64,000 nucleotides of DNA, taken from NCBI GenBank assembly GCA_937991535.1, contig CALKHN010000079.1, positions 1 through 64,000 on the forward strand, in the 5' to 3' direction. This document shows, one piece after another, positions 18,065 through 27,004 of this stretch. The number at the start of each line of letters is the position of its first letter. Positions within the stretch are counted from its first letter, which is position 1. This DNA is from an uncultured Sphingobacteriales bacterium. Lineage in GTDB: Bacteria > Bacteroidota > Bacteroidia > Chitinophagales > Chitinophagaceae. The notes beneath the pieces are model-generated. The model had not been told where the DNA came from, searched no databases, and worked only from the letters and a program-made list of their open reading frames with translations. The translations under genes and the position numbers were made by a program.

Positions 18065-18085
18065 AATACTAAATAATTTAGTATT
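18065..18085. promoter_or_regulatory. Perfect 21-bp palindrome before dnaE2, putative SOS-type operator
   Basis: AATACTAAAT (18065-18074), a single A, then ATTTAGTATT (18076-18085): a perfect 10-base inverted repeat ending 12 bases before the dnaE2 start codon. A repressor bound here would cover the promoter or ribosome-binding region. Damage-inducible polymerase cassettes in this phylum are often controlled by LexA-like XRE/S24 repressors; that this is such a site is inference. Confidence 0.6.
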
Positions 18086-18097
18086 CTTGCTGTTGCT

Positions 18098-21049
18098 ATG
18101 TACCTAAACTGCAAGACATATTTCAGCTTCCGCTATGGAACTTTCGGCACCCAGGAACTGGTTAGCGCTGCTGTGGAATCTGGTGTTACTTCTCTGGCTC
18201 TTACCAATATCAATTCAACTTGTGACACCTGGGACTTCGTTAAGTTCTGCCAGGAAGCAGGTATTAAGCCCGTGGTAGGCGTGGAGGTCCGCAATGACAA
18301 CAGGTTGGAGTACATTCTGCTGGCTGCGAATAATAAGGGCTTCAGGTGGATCAATGCATTTTTGTCCTTTCACATACAGGAACAAAAACCATTCCCTCCC
18401 AAAGCAGAAATGACCCCTTTTTTTGACGATACCTGGGACGGCTATGTCATCTATCCAACGGGCAAAAAACAAGTTCGTGAATTGCTGTCAAATGAACGTA
18501 TTGGCATCCTTCCCTGGGAAGTGAACAAGTTGTTTGGAATAGATGTAAACAGTGCAGGTGATAAGCTGGTCATTCGCCAGCCCGTTACCTTCCAGAACAA
18601 AGCTTACTTTAACCTGCATAAGTTGCTGCGGGCAATTGATTGCAACGTGGTGGGTACCAAACTCCCTGCTGAAGCTGTTTGTAGTGATCAGGAATACTTT
18701 ATTCAGCCAGCCAGGCTGCTGGAAGCTTTCAGACAGTATCCGTCCATTGTTACCCATACCTACAAATTGATCGACAGTTGCAATATCACCATGGATTTCC
18801 ATACCGATAAAAACAAAAAGACTTTCAGTTATTCAAAGGAAGATGACAGGAATTTGCTGGAAAAGCTCGCCATGGACGGGCTGGCACACCGGTATGGGAA
18901 AAATAAAGAAGCCAGGGCAAGAGTAGAGAAAGAGCTGAAAATTATAAACGATCTTGGCTTTAACGCTTATTTTCTTATCACCTGGGACATTATTCGCTAT
19001 GCACAAAGCCGGGGTTTTTATTATGTGGGGCGCGGCAGCGGTGCCAATTCCATTGTAGCCTATTGCCTGCGCATTACGGATGTGGATCCGATAGAACTGA
19101 ATTTATATTTTGAAAGATTCTTAAATCCTCACCGTACCAGCCCCCCCGATTTTGATATTGACTTCAGCCACCGGGACCGCGACGATATCATTGATTACGT
19201 ACTGAAACGTTACGGGAAGAACCAGGCAGTGTTATTGGGCATGTACAGCACTTTCCAGTATAGGGCTGCTGTGCGGGAACTGGGCAAAGTGTTTGGATTG
19301 CCGAAGGAAGAAATTGACGGACTGGCTACAGGCAGCCCGCCGGATGACGGGATCAAACAAATGATTTTAAGGTATGGGAAGCTAATGGAAAACTTCCCCA
19401 ATCATCTTTCTATTCACCCGGGTGGCATACTTATATCAGAATCCTCCATTCATGATTACGCGGCTGTGTTCATGCCGCCAAAGGGTTTTCCTACGGCCCA
19501 ACTGGATATGTTCGTTGCAGAGAATATAGGCTTGTTTAAATTGGACATATTATCGCAGCGCGGACTCGGGCATATTAAGGAAAGCCTTGAATTGATTAAA
19601 AAAAATAAAGGCACAGATGTCAATATTCACGACTTTGAAAACTTCCGAAAGGATGAAAAAGTAAAAGCGCAAATCCGTAGTGCCGATACGATTGGTTGTT
19701 TTTATATTGAATCTCCGGCCATGCGGCAATTGCTGAAGAAGTTAAAATGTGATGATTATCCAACACTGGTAGCGGCCAGTTCAATTATACGTCCCGGAGT
19801 AGCTCAAAGCGGTATGATGAAGGAATATATTTACCGCTATCACAACCCAAGGAAATTTGAATACCTGCATCCTGTCATGAAAGACTTACTGGAAGAAACC
19901 TTCGGTGTAATGGTGTTCCAGGAAGATGTGATAAAAGTAGCGCATTACTTTGCGGGGCTTGATTTAGGGGAAGCTGATGTTTTGCGCAGGGCCATGAGCG
20001 GGAAATACCGGTCAAACAACCGCTTCCAGTTGATTAAAGAAAAATACTTTGCCAGTTGCAAAGCAAAAGGGCATCCGGATGCACTGGCGGCAGAAGTTTG
20101 GCGGCAAATGGAAAGCTTTGCCGGTTATAGCTTTAATAAAGCACACTCAGCCAGCTTTGCGGTAGAGAGCTATATGAGCCTTTACCTGAAGACTCATTAT
20201 CCCAAAGAGTTCATGGTAGCTGTGATCAATAACTTTGGCGGATTCTATCCCAGGGAACTGTATTTTTTGGAACTGCTCAAAACAGGCGGGGAGATTAAGC
20301 CACCATGTGTAAACAACAGCGATTACTACACAAATATAAAAGGCAACGAAGTGTATTGCGGACTGGTGCACATCAAAGGACTTGAAGTGACCATGGCTGA
20401 GCGTGTACTGGAAGAAAGACAGCGCAGTGGCCCCTACCTGCACCTGCAGGATTTTATTGAGCGTACACGCGTTACCAGGGAGCAACTGAACTTACTGGTA
20501 AGCGTAGGTGCTTTTGGTTTTACCGGTAAGTCCAAAAAAAGGCTGCTATGGGAATCCAACTTCCTGCAGGCAAAAAATAAAGATCATGTTCCGGCTGGTC
20601 TTTCTCTGTTCCACGACAAACCGCTTGAGTTTACATTGCCCCAGCTGGTGGACCATCCTTTGGATGATTTGTATGATCAGTTGGAAATACTGGGCTTCCC
20701 GCTGTGTAATCCTTTCGCACTGGTGGATGATGATCCTGGGAAGTATGTGTATGCCCGCGACCTGGATAAGCACATTGGCAAAACCATTGCTGTCCTGATA
20801 TACTTTATCGCCTATAAAGTGGTGCCAACAGTGAAGCAGGAAGTCATGAGTTTTGGAACCTTCATAGATGCCAATCTGGACTGGATTGATACGGTGCATT
20901 TTCCTGATTCATTTAGACGCTATCCGATTGAACGAAGCGGATTTTATAGGGCAACAGGAAAGGTAACAGCCGACTTTGATGTATGCAGTCTTGAAGTGCA
21001 TTACATGGAAAAGGTAGGGTACAAAATGCGAAGCTATGCTGGCCTCTGA
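18098..21049 (+). CDS. dnaE2: DNA polymerase III alpha-like (DnaE2/ImuC type)
   Basis: A 983-residue C-family polymerase, shorter than replicative DnaE in this phylum. The N-terminal PHP domain (about 1-200) begins 'NCKTYFSFRYG' where catalytic PHP domains have an HxH motif, so its nuclease site is degenerate. The palm motif 'PDFDIDF' (about 350-356) with the metal-binding aspartates is intact, as is the 'FQEDV' region further on and the helix-hairpin-helix/OB-type C-terminus. Such short DnaE proteins work in mutagenic translesion repair with a Y-family partner. The dinB gene follows with a 14-base overlap, confirming coupling. The start at 18098 is supported by the family N-terminus and by the palindrome just upstream. 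Confidence 0.85.
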   Translation: MYLNCKTYFSFRYGTFGTQELVSAAVESGVTSLALTNINSTCDTWDFVKFCQEAGIKPVVGVEVRNDNRLEYILLAANNKGFRWINAFLSFHIQEQKPFPPKAEMTPFFDDTWDGYVIYPTGKKQVRELLSNERIGILPWEVNKLFGIDVNSAGDKLVIRQPVTFQNKAYFNLHKLLRAIDCNVVGTKLPAEAVCSDQEYFIQPARLLEAFRQYPSIVTHTYKLIDSCNITMDFHTDKNKKTFSYSKEDDRNLLEKLAMDGLAHRYGKNKEARARVEKELKIINDLGFNAYFLITWDIIRYAQSRGFYYVGRGSGANSIVAYCLRITDVDPIELNLYFERFLNPHRTSPPDFDIDFSHRDRDDIIDYVLKRYGKNQAVLLGMYSTFQYRAAVRELGKVFGLPKEEIDGLATGSPPDDGIKQMILRYGKLMENFPNHLSIHPGGILISESSIHDYAAVFMPPKGFPTAQLDMFVAENIGLFKLDILSQRGLGHIKESLELIKKNKGTDVNIHDFENFRKDEKVKAQIRSADTIGCFYIESPAMRQLLKKLKCDDYPTLVAASSIIRPGVAQSGMMKEYIYRYHNPRKFEYLHPVMKDLLEETFGVMVFQEDVIKVAHYFAGLDLGEADVLRRAMSGKYRSNNRFQLIKEKYFASCKAKGHPDALAAEVWRQMESFAGYSFNKAHSASFAVESYMSLYLKTHYPKEFMVAVINNFGGFYPRELYFLELLKTGGEIKPPCVNNSDYYTNIKGNEVYCGLVHIKGLEVTMAERVLEERQRSGPYLHLQDFIERTRVTREQLNLLVSVGAFGFTGKSKKRLLWESNFLQAKNKDHVPAGLSLFHDKPLEFTLPQLVDHPLDDLYDQLEILGFPLCNPFALVDDDPGKYVYARDLDKHIGKTIAVLIYFIAYKVVPTVKQEVMSFGTFIDANLDWIDTVHFPDSFRRYPIERSGFYRATGKVTADFDVCSLEVHYMEKVGYKMRSYAGL

Positions 21050-22184
21050 GCGCCATATCACCCATATGGACCTGGATACTTTTTTTGTGTCGGTAGAGTG
21101 TTTGACCAATCCAAAGCTGAAAGGAAAGCCTATCTTAATTGGTGGGAGTGGAGACAGGGGGGTGGTTGCTTCATGCAGCTATGAGGCCCGCCGCTTCGGT
21201 ATCCATAGCGCTATGCCCATGAAAACGGCCAGGAGGCTATGCCAGCATGCCATTGTTGTGCGCGGCGATATGGAGCAGTACAGTAAGTATTCAAATTTGG
21301 TTACAGATGTGATCAGGGACACAGTGCCCATGTTTGAAAAATCCTCGATTGATGAGTTTTACATCGACCTAACGGGAATGGACAGGTTCTTCGGCTGTTC
21401 CCTGTTCAGCAAAGACCTTGGTAAAAAGGTAACCAAAGAAACCGGTCTGCCCATATCCTTTGCTCTTGCCAGCAACAAACTCATCAGCAAGGTGGCCACC
21501 AACGAAGTGAAGCCTTCGGGGCAAATTGAAATCCCATTCGGTAATGAAAGATCGTACCTGGCGCCACTCAGTGTGGCGAAGATCCCCGGCGTAGGTAAGC
21601 AAACCACTATACTGCTTTTAAAAATGGGTGTGGAGACGGTTAAAACCCTGGCTGAAATCCCGGCAGAGATGATGGTAAACCTGCTCGGTAAAAACGGGAT
21701 GGACCTGTCACGAAAAGCAAAGGGAATTGATGAAAGCCCTGTGGTTCCCTACCATGAGCAAAAATCCATTTCGACAGAAAGCACTTTTTCCCAGGACACG
21801 ATTGATGTTAACTTCTTGCGCGGGCAACTGGTGCGCATGACAGAAAAAATTGCCTTTGAGCTCAGGAGCCAGAACAAACTTACCGGCTGTGTGGCAGTGA
21901 AGGTGAGGTATTCAGATTTCGAAACCCACACGGTGCAAAAGGCAATACCTTACTGCAATGCGGATCATGTCCTGCTAAGAGCGGCAAGGGAATTGTTCGA
22001 TAAGTTATACCAACGAAGGATGCTTGTCCGTTTAATTGGAATTAGGTTTAGCAATCTTATTCCCGGCAATTACCAGATCAGCCTTTTTGATGACACGCAG
22101 GAGAATATCAGGTTATATCAGGCGATCGATAGTGTAAAGAAACAGTTTGGGGAGAAGTTGTTGTTCAGGGCGGCAGGGGTTTAG
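21036..22184 (+). CDS. dinB: Y-family DNA polymerase IV (DinB)
   Basis: A 382-residue translesion polymerase. 'HMDLDTFFVSVE' supplies the first catalytic aspartates and 'SSIDEFYID' the second acidic pair, so the active site is complete. 'KIPGVGKQT' is the helix-hairpin-helix of the thumb region. Near the C-terminus 'QISLFDD' is a QxxLF-type sliding-clamp binding motif, meaning it can act as a true DinB and not only as an ImuB-like scaffold. It overlaps dnaE2 by 14 bases, so the two are made together and likely act together after DNA damage. Confidence 0.9.
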   Translation: MLASERHITHMDLDTFFVSVECLTNPKLKGKPILIGGSGDRGVVASCSYEARRFGIHSAMPMKTARRLCQHAIVVRGDMEQYSKYSNLVTDVIRDTVPMFEKSSIDEFYIDLTGMDRFFGCSLFSKDLGKKVTKETGLPISFALASNKLISKVATNEVKPSGQIEIPFGNERSYLAPLSVAKIPGVGKQTTILLLKMGVETVKTLAEIPAEMMVNLLGKNGMDLSRKAKGIDESPVVPYHEQKSISTESTFSQDTIDVNFLRGQLVRMTEKIAFELRSQNKLTGCVAVKVRYSDFETHTVQKAIPYCNADHVLLRAARELFDKLYQRRMLVRLIGIRFSNLIPGNYQISLFDDTQENIRLYQAIDSVKKQFGEKLLFRAAGV

Positions 22185-22220
22185 AAATTTTAATACTTTA
22201 GCAAATCCAATAATACAACT

Positions 22221-22601
22221 ATGCTGAAGGGAGGACCTGATTTACTACGAGACATTGAGGTAGATTTTGAACAAATTGAAAAGAATAAATTAAGGAAAAA
22301 AATTATCAGGATATCAGTATTTGGCACCGTCATGGCATGCTTGCAAATGGTGTTTCTCAGATTTGGACACCCGTTCTACAAAACAGCGGAATTTTATCCA
22401 ACTGTAATACTGGTATTGTTAGTTCAATTTTTCGCATTTCCATTTGTTGCTTACTTCATTGCCTTATGCCTGAATTTGATAAGGAATATGGGAAGAATTG
22501 ATTCACAAAGGATATTTACTGTTGGCAGTTCGATTCTGATTCTATTCTACTTTTTAGAAATCCCTTACTGGATATTCGTTATTTTCAAGTACGTTTTTTG
22601 A
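22221..22601 (+). CDS. Small membrane protein of unknown function
   Basis: 126 residues with a charged N-terminus (1-30, 'EVDFEQIEKNKLRKK') and three hydrophobic segments: about 31-47, 62-88 and 101-122. I do not recognise a family. It sits 36 bases after dinB and 26 bases before the SRAP gene on the same strand, so it may be part of the same damage-response transcript, which is unusual for a membrane protein. Codon use looks ordinary. Confidence 0.6.
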   Translation: MLKGGPDLLRDIEVDFEQIEKNKLRKKIIRISVFGTVMACLQMVFLRFGHPFYKTAEFYPTVILVLLVQFFAFPFVAYFIALCLNLIRNMGRIDSQRIFTVGSSILILFYFLEIPYWIFVIFKYVF

Positions 22602-22627
22602 AGAGGTACTAACAAAATAATTTTAAT

Positions 22628-23422
22628 ATGTGCTATTATAACGGCATCAAAGTGACAAAGGATGAATACATCCGGTTGAAGGCACTGGAAAGGCGCTTTG
22701 CGTTCCTGAATGACGAAATGGCCATCCATAAGGGCTTTGACTATGGAGATTATCCGATCATCAGACCAAAGGCCGGCACTCATGAAACCGAGCGGGTGGA
22801 AATGCAGTGGGGATTCCTGCCACCATACGTGAACACTACGGAAAAAATACAGCACTTCAGGTTCGGATATAAAGATGCATCCGGCAAATGGAAGCCGCCT
22901 TATACGACACTCAATGCAACCAGCGAGCAGCTGCTGGAGAAAATGTACAAGGATGCTGCACTGCACCGGCGCTGCCTAATCCCGTCCGCGGGATTCTATG
23001 AATGGCGGCATGTACAGGTTGTAGGGAAGTCGGGGAAGCTGTTGAAAACGCCTGAGAAGTTTCCCTATCTTATTGAAATGATAAATCATCCCGAATTTTA
23101 TATGGCCGGCATTTGGCAACCCAATACCAACATGGATACGGGAGTAACGACCAATACCTTTGCTTTAGTAACAACTGAAGCAAATACCTTGATGAAACAA
23201 ATACACAACAGCAAAGAGCGGCAGCCGACAATTTTACCGGGCGATTTAGCGGAAGCATGGCTGTACAAAGACTTAAGTGAGCAGGAAATATTGGATATCG
23301 CCAACTACCAGGCAGCATCGGCAGAAATGAAGGCAACACCACTGCATAAAGATTTTCTAAAACGCGACAATCCCCACGAGAAAATAATCTATCAGGAAGT
23401 GCCGCAATTGGTATATAATTGA
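22628..23422 (+). CDS. SRAP (SOS response-associated peptidase, YedK/HMCES-like)
   Basis: 264 residues. After removal of Met1 the N-terminus is Cys2 ('MCYYNG'), the residue that forms a thiazolidine crosslink with abasic sites in single-stranded DNA in YedK/HMCES. 'TTLNATSEQL' carries the conserved Asn, 'SAGFYEW' the conserved Glu, and 'MKQIHNSKERQPTIL' the conserved His. All catalytic residues of the family are therefore present. It probably protects abasic sites during repair synthesis by the DnaE2/DinB pair encoded upstream, and SRAP genes are frequent partners of such cassettes. Confidence 0.9.
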   Translation: MCYYNGIKVTKDEYIRLKALERRFAFLNDEMAIHKGFDYGDYPIIRPKAGTHETERVEMQWGFLPPYVNTTEKIQHFRFGYKDASGKWKPPYTTLNATSEQLLEKMYKDAALHRRCLIPSAGFYEWRHVQVVGKSGKLLKTPEKFPYLIEMINHPEFYMAGIWQPNTNMDTGVTTNTFALVTTEANTLMKQIHNSKERQPTILPGDLAEAWLYKDLSEQEILDIANYQAASAEMKATPLHKDFLKRDNPHEKIIYQEVPQLVYN

Positions 23423-23455
23423 TCATTTTGCCTGTTGAAGGAATGACCTCTTCAA

Positions 23456-23899
23456 TCAGGGTTTTTCGGACACAGACGGAGGATATTGTTTAGCTATATA
23501 AGCCAGGATTTCATCAGCAATCACTGCATAATCAATCTCCGCAAACTTGAAATCTTTGAGCGGAGTTCCCGTGCAGTACTTTGACACTTCGTCTGCGAAG
23601 GCCTGTTGCGACAATGCAACCAATTCCCGCAATACAGCGTTGTCATTATCTCCTTCAGGCAGGATAAAAATCACTTGAATGGCATCCATTTCCAGTACTC
23701 TTGCGCCGGTGAATTGATCATCAACCGTGGCATTCCAGTAGAGATAAATTTGATAGCCGCCAATGTGCTTCGGCAAAGGGCTGACTAAAGGAGTTACATG
23801 AATATAGTCTGAGCTGACGAATGTATCGCCTTTCATACTTCTATACTCATCGTTGAGCTTATTTTTATGCACTTCCAAATCAATAGTTTCAAACAGCAT
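23456..23899 (-). CDS. Conserved hypothetical protein coupled to nth-like gene
   Basis: From the ATG at 23899 the protein has 147 residues ('MLFETIDLEVHKNKLNDEYR' onwards). Its start overlaps the stop of the upstream endonuclease gene by one base (TAATG), which is strong evidence for this start and for coupled translation; the frame is open further upstream but only through the endonuclease gene. No domain recognised. It is soluble, mixed alpha/beta by eye, with 'GGYQIYLYWNAT' and 'VIFILPEGDND' beta-like stretches. The coupling hints at a role with DNA repair, but that is only context. Confidence 0.65.
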   Translation of the reverse strand: MLFETIDLEVHKNKLNDEYRSMKGDTFVSSDYIHVTPLVSPLPKHIGGYQIYLYWNATVDDQFTGARVLEMDAIQVIFILPEGDNDNAVLRELVALSQQAFADEVSKYCTGTPLKDFKFAEIDYAVIADEILAYIAKQYPPSVSEKP

Positions 23900-24534
23900 T
23901 AACCTGAAATGAGTTTTTGATAATACGCACAAACCTTTTTCATGAGACACAACTCGCAAAGTGGTTCCGGACGGCAAATTTCCCGTCCCAGAAACGACAT
24001 AGACATTCCTGCATCCCATTCAGTCTCTGGGAGAATAGCCATCATATCCTTTTCCATTTTTTCCGGCTTGTCTTCCTTTACAATACCAAGCCGCGGTGCT
24101 ACGCGAATGACATGAACATCTACCACAATTCCTTCCGCTTTTGCTCCTGCAAAACGCTTGATGACATTGGCAGACTTTCGACCAATACCAGGGAGTTTAA
24201 TAAGTTCTTCCATGGTAAGCGGGATAGCACTATCCTTTTTCAGAATGCCGGCAATCTGGACCAGCCATTTGGCTTTGTTTCCAAAACTTCGCACTTTGGA
24301 GATATAAGGGTGCAGGTCTTCGGGCTTGACTTTGACAAGTGCCGACATGGTGGGGACCGCTTTGAATAAAGCCGGTGCTAGTTGATTGATCAGTGTATCT
24401 GTTGTTTGAGCAGAAAGCACAACCATTACCAGCATCTCATACAAGTTTGTTGCTTCCAGTGGATGTTTTGTGGTCTTGTATTTTTTGATAAGGGGCTTCA
24501 TGGCGGCAGGCCAATCAACGGTAGTCTCTTTCAT
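23899..24534 (-). CDS. Endonuclease III-like HhH-GPD glycosylase with Fe-S cluster
   Basis: From the ATG at 24534 the protein has 211 residues, the usual Nth size; the longer open frame back to 24687 overlaps the upstream gene and is unlikely. 'LPGIGRKSANVI' is the helix-hairpin-helix with the catalytic-type lysine and 'VVDVHVIRVAPRLG' holds the GPD aspartate. The C-terminus has 'CRPEPLCELCLMKKVC', a C-x5-C-x2-C-x5-C cluster motif, one residue shorter than the classic C-x6-C-x2-C-x5-C. It would excise oxidised pyrimidines and nick abasic sites. It lies between two small unknown genes in a compact operon that converges with the SRAP gene. Confidence 0.85.
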   Translation of the reverse strand: MKETTVDWPAAMKPLIKKYKTTKHPLEATNLYEMLVMVVLSAQTTDTLINQLAPALFKAVPTMSALVKVKPEDLHPYISKVRSFGNKAKWLVQIAGILKKDSAIPLTMEELIKLPGIGRKSANVIKRFAGAKAEGIVVDVHVIRVAPRLGIVKEDKPEKMEKDMMAILPETEWDAGMSMSFLGREICRPEPLCELCLMKKVCAYYQKLISG

Positions 24535-24565
24535 GAATTCGTGTTTATAGGTAAATGTAACGCTT

Positions 24566-24826
24566 TTAGGAGCGATGAGAGTTGATGTAATCTTCAATGA
24601 GTTTCCCAACGCCTTCAGCTTCTTTCTGCCTGCCTTCCGGCATGGAGGTCCAGAAATAACTTGCATTGAAGTCCTTTGCCCGTACAACGAGTAGTGGCTT
24701 ACGCTCGCTGCTGAAAGATACGTGGAAAGCCAGGCGGTCTTGCATGTCCACAGGTCGAATACTCAAAACGGTATTACCATAGCAAATTTGAAATGGTTGA
24801 TCTGGAAATAAGGAATCCACGATCAA
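24566..24826 (-). CDS. Small hypothetical protein, first gene of nth operon
   Basis: 86 residues, no signal peptide, no recognised family ('VDMQDRLAFHVSFSSE', 'KPLLVVRAKDFNASYFW'). It ends 31 bases before the nth-like start on the same strand and is probably co-transcribed. The start at 24826 is the only ATG giving a full-length product. Confidence 0.5.
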   Translation of the reverse strand: MIVDSLFPDQPFQICYGNTVLSIRPVDMQDRLAFHVSFSSERKPLLVVRAKDFNASYFWTSMPEGRQKEAEGVGKLIEDYINSHRS

Positions 24827-24942
24827 ATTTAAGTATAAGGATTGAAACGACTGAGACGAATCAGTAGTTTGTACTGGAGAGGTATAAATTAACGAATAAC
24901 AGTTAAAATGTGTGGATATATTGAATTCTGATGTTGTAACCG

Positions 24943-25330
24943 CTATAAAATTAGCAGTTGTAACAGATTTTTGAGTTGTTGTATAAACCCTGCTGTATTA
25001 TAACATGTGGTGCCTTCACGCTTTAATACCAGTTTCCCCTCTTTATCCAAAACAACTGTAGTTGGCAGTGTGCCAGTATAAATTTGAGAAGGTAGGAGAT
25101 CTGTAGACTTAGCTAAAGGAACATCAAATCATTTTTTTGTAAGTAGCTTCTTGCTTTTGATAAATCGTCATCTTCACCGGTAAAAAAAACAAACCTGTTA
25201 TCGGCTTTGAACTTATTTTATAGGGCATCTAGTGAAGGCATTTCTGCCTTGGAGGAAGCACACCAACTCGCCCAAAATAAAATATTACCTGCTTTTTTCA
25301 GAATCGTTTCGAAGAAATCTTTTCAGCATT
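24943..25330 (-). pseudogene. TlpA/thioredoxin-like remnant
   Basis: Reading the minus strand gives 'ETILKKAGNILFWASWCASS' followed by 'KAEMPSLDAL', an in-frame stop, 'NKFKADNRFVFFTGEDDDL', a frameshift, then 'TGTLPTTVVLDKEGKLVLKR' and 'FIQQLKNLLQ'. This is the C-terminal two thirds of a TlpA/AhpC-type thioredoxin fold, with the cis-Pro region 'LPTTVVLD' present. The active site reads WCASS, so the second cysteine is lost. The 5' part is missing and repeat copy A lies where it should be. Not functional. Confidence 0.75.
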
Positions 25331-25371
25331 CATGCTAATCATTTAAACAGATGAGGTTCTATTTTTTTACT

Positions 25372-25550
25372 GCGCAACCGGTCGTTTCTTTGTGTAACAA
25401 ATCCAATATGTCTTTTTTATCCGTATCCTGAAAGCAAGCCGAAATCGTGACCAACACCACTAACCCAGAAAATCCAATGCAATGTCCTAAAAACCGACAA
25501 AGACATTGATCAAAGCAATGACAGCCTGATACAAGTCGTTGCTTTGTGCT
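25372..25550. repeat. Dispersed intergenic repeat, copy A
   Basis: About 180 bases related to 30802-31012. The most conserved block spans 25472-25522 and is nearly identical in both copies; the opening block (25382-25416) is also close. Near the end CAAAGCAATGAC (25511-25522) can pair with GTCGTTGCTTTG (25535-25546), and the same hairpin exists in copy B with different bases. I do not recognise it as a named element. Confidence 0.7.
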
Positions 25551-25677
25551 TTTTGAGCTTTAAACGACTTGGATAAGAAATGCTTTCTTATATTTTAGAC
25601 GATACAGCATACTTAAGACGGCAGCTAAGTTTACCCTCTTTCCTAAAAGCGCCTTGGAGGCTTACAGATACAAAATG

Positions 25678-25697
25678 CCCGGAGTAGAAACTCCGGG
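25678..25697. terminator. Hairpin, probable terminator
   Basis: CCCGGAGT (25678-25685), loop AGAA, ACTCCGGG (25690-25697): a perfect 8-base GC-rich stem. On the minus strand it is followed by CATTTTGTAT, on the plus strand by TATTCT. It lies in gene-free sequence, so which transcript it ends is unclear. Confidence 0.45.
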
Positions 25698-25989
25698 TAT
25701 TCTCTAACCTATTAAAAACTGTCATAAAAATACTACCCAATGTGTAGCCTGACAATGCCTGATAATCAAATTTCGATAGCAGCGCCATATGTTTAGATTT
25801 TTGCTGGCAATACTATAATGAACTGTCCGTTTATACAGTGATACTGTGAGTAAGCGATAATGCACTGCAACATCAATCTTAAGTGTTAATGCTTATTGTA
25901 TTTTTCATCCTATGATTGTACATTCGGAAAAAATATTCTCTCAGGATATGGACACAACTCAAGGGCCCCATTTTTAATGGGTTTTTTGT

Positions 25990-26102
25990 TTAATCATCCA
26001 GAAGTCTTTCTATTTCACGTCTGCTTATTTGTATTGATAACCACCACTTCCAGCAATCTTCCATTACCTTGTCGTATCGCCGCTTTCAAGCTTCTCCATA
26101 AG
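25990..26102 (-). pseudogene. Truncated duplicate of the 27089-27400 gene
   Basis: The minus strand reads 'DKVMEDCWKWWLSIQISRRE' then 'IERLLDD' and stop, close to the end of the intact gene ('NRLMADCWKWWLEMQISRRE', 'MERFSDD'). Only the last 30 or so codons survive and a stop lies just upstream. The two copies are about 1.1 kb apart in the same orientation, flanking the broken lipoprotein gene. Confidence 0.7.
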
Positions 26103-26137
26103 AGTTTGTTGGGGCTGGAGAGTATAATGTAGTTAAA

Positions 26138-26172
26138 TAAAATAGGTTGTATTTCTTTAAAACCTATTTTTA
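26138..26172 (+). terminator. Probable rho-independent terminator
   Basis: AAAATAGGTT pairs with AACCTATTTT around a 13-base loop, followed by TAGTTTTTG. The stem is AT-rich, so the strength is moderate. No + strand gene is seen before it; it can also work for minus-strand transcripts because the stem begins with A-run. Confidence 0.35.
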
Positions 26173-26245
26173 GTTTTTGTCCCCCCCCTTATTTACGTTA
26201 ACAGCAAAAACATTATTTACAACTATACTCAATAGTCATATTTCT

Positions 26246-27004
26246 TTATGTCGTGTAAAGAAATCGATTTCCGTATTGTCGAGTATTTGGACCGAAGTTA
26301 GTTGGCAAACCTTTGCTGTTATATTCTGAGGCAATGAATGGGTTATTAACGCTATAGTCAAATGACAAAAGCATCCCTAACTTGGGGGTTCTAAGAAAGC
26401 TTATATTATTGCCATATTGTAAGTTTGGCACAAATAAATTATCATCCTGCCCATAAGTAAAATTGACAGAATCAATACGCATATCAGGATAATGAGTTCT
26501 AGTCCTTTTAATAATGCGATCTCTTGAACCAAGTGTATAGTGAGATAAAGAATAGGATTCTATTTCATTATCATGATCAACCGATGGCATTGGTTTTAAA
26601 CTCCCAGGTTTATAAATTATGAATCCATAGGTTGTGTCACCTGCAATTCGATTTTTACTATCATAAATATATTTATGTCATTGAAAAACATTTTTTTCTG
26701 TATTAGAGCCTCCGCCATACAATCCGATGCAATCAGTCAATCTGTTTTTCTTGTCATAGAAGAAATACAGATTAGGCTCACCCGTTGAAATATTTTCAAA
26801 AATAACACTGTCCGGATCCCCAAGCTTATTGTAATGAACCACGCCCGTTTTTTCCAGGTAATTTGAGTTAGACGCGAATTTTGAAATTCTGCAATCAGGA
26901 CCCGGAGACACTAAATCATTATCCTGTAATTTTCTACAACCAAAGGGTGGGGTGAAAGTAAAGATAATAATTGTTCCGAGCAGAATACTTTTGGGCATTT
27001 TCAT
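26246..27004 (-). pseudogene. Lipoprotein gene split by one in-frame TGA
   Basis: The first part (27004 to the TGA at 26678-26680) encodes a lipoprotein signal, 'MPKSILLGTIIIFTFTPPFG' followed directly by the lipobox-type Cys. The frame continues after the stop with 'HKYIYDSKNRIAGDTTYGF' and runs to 26246, so the pre-mutation protein had about 252 residues. A single CGA to TGA change would explain the stop. 'FFYDKKNRLTD' and 'YIYDSKNRIAG' are YD-repeat-like beta strands seen in Bacteroidota surface lipoproteins. Function unknown. Very recent loss, programmed readthrough or a sequencing error are the options. Confidence 0.75.
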
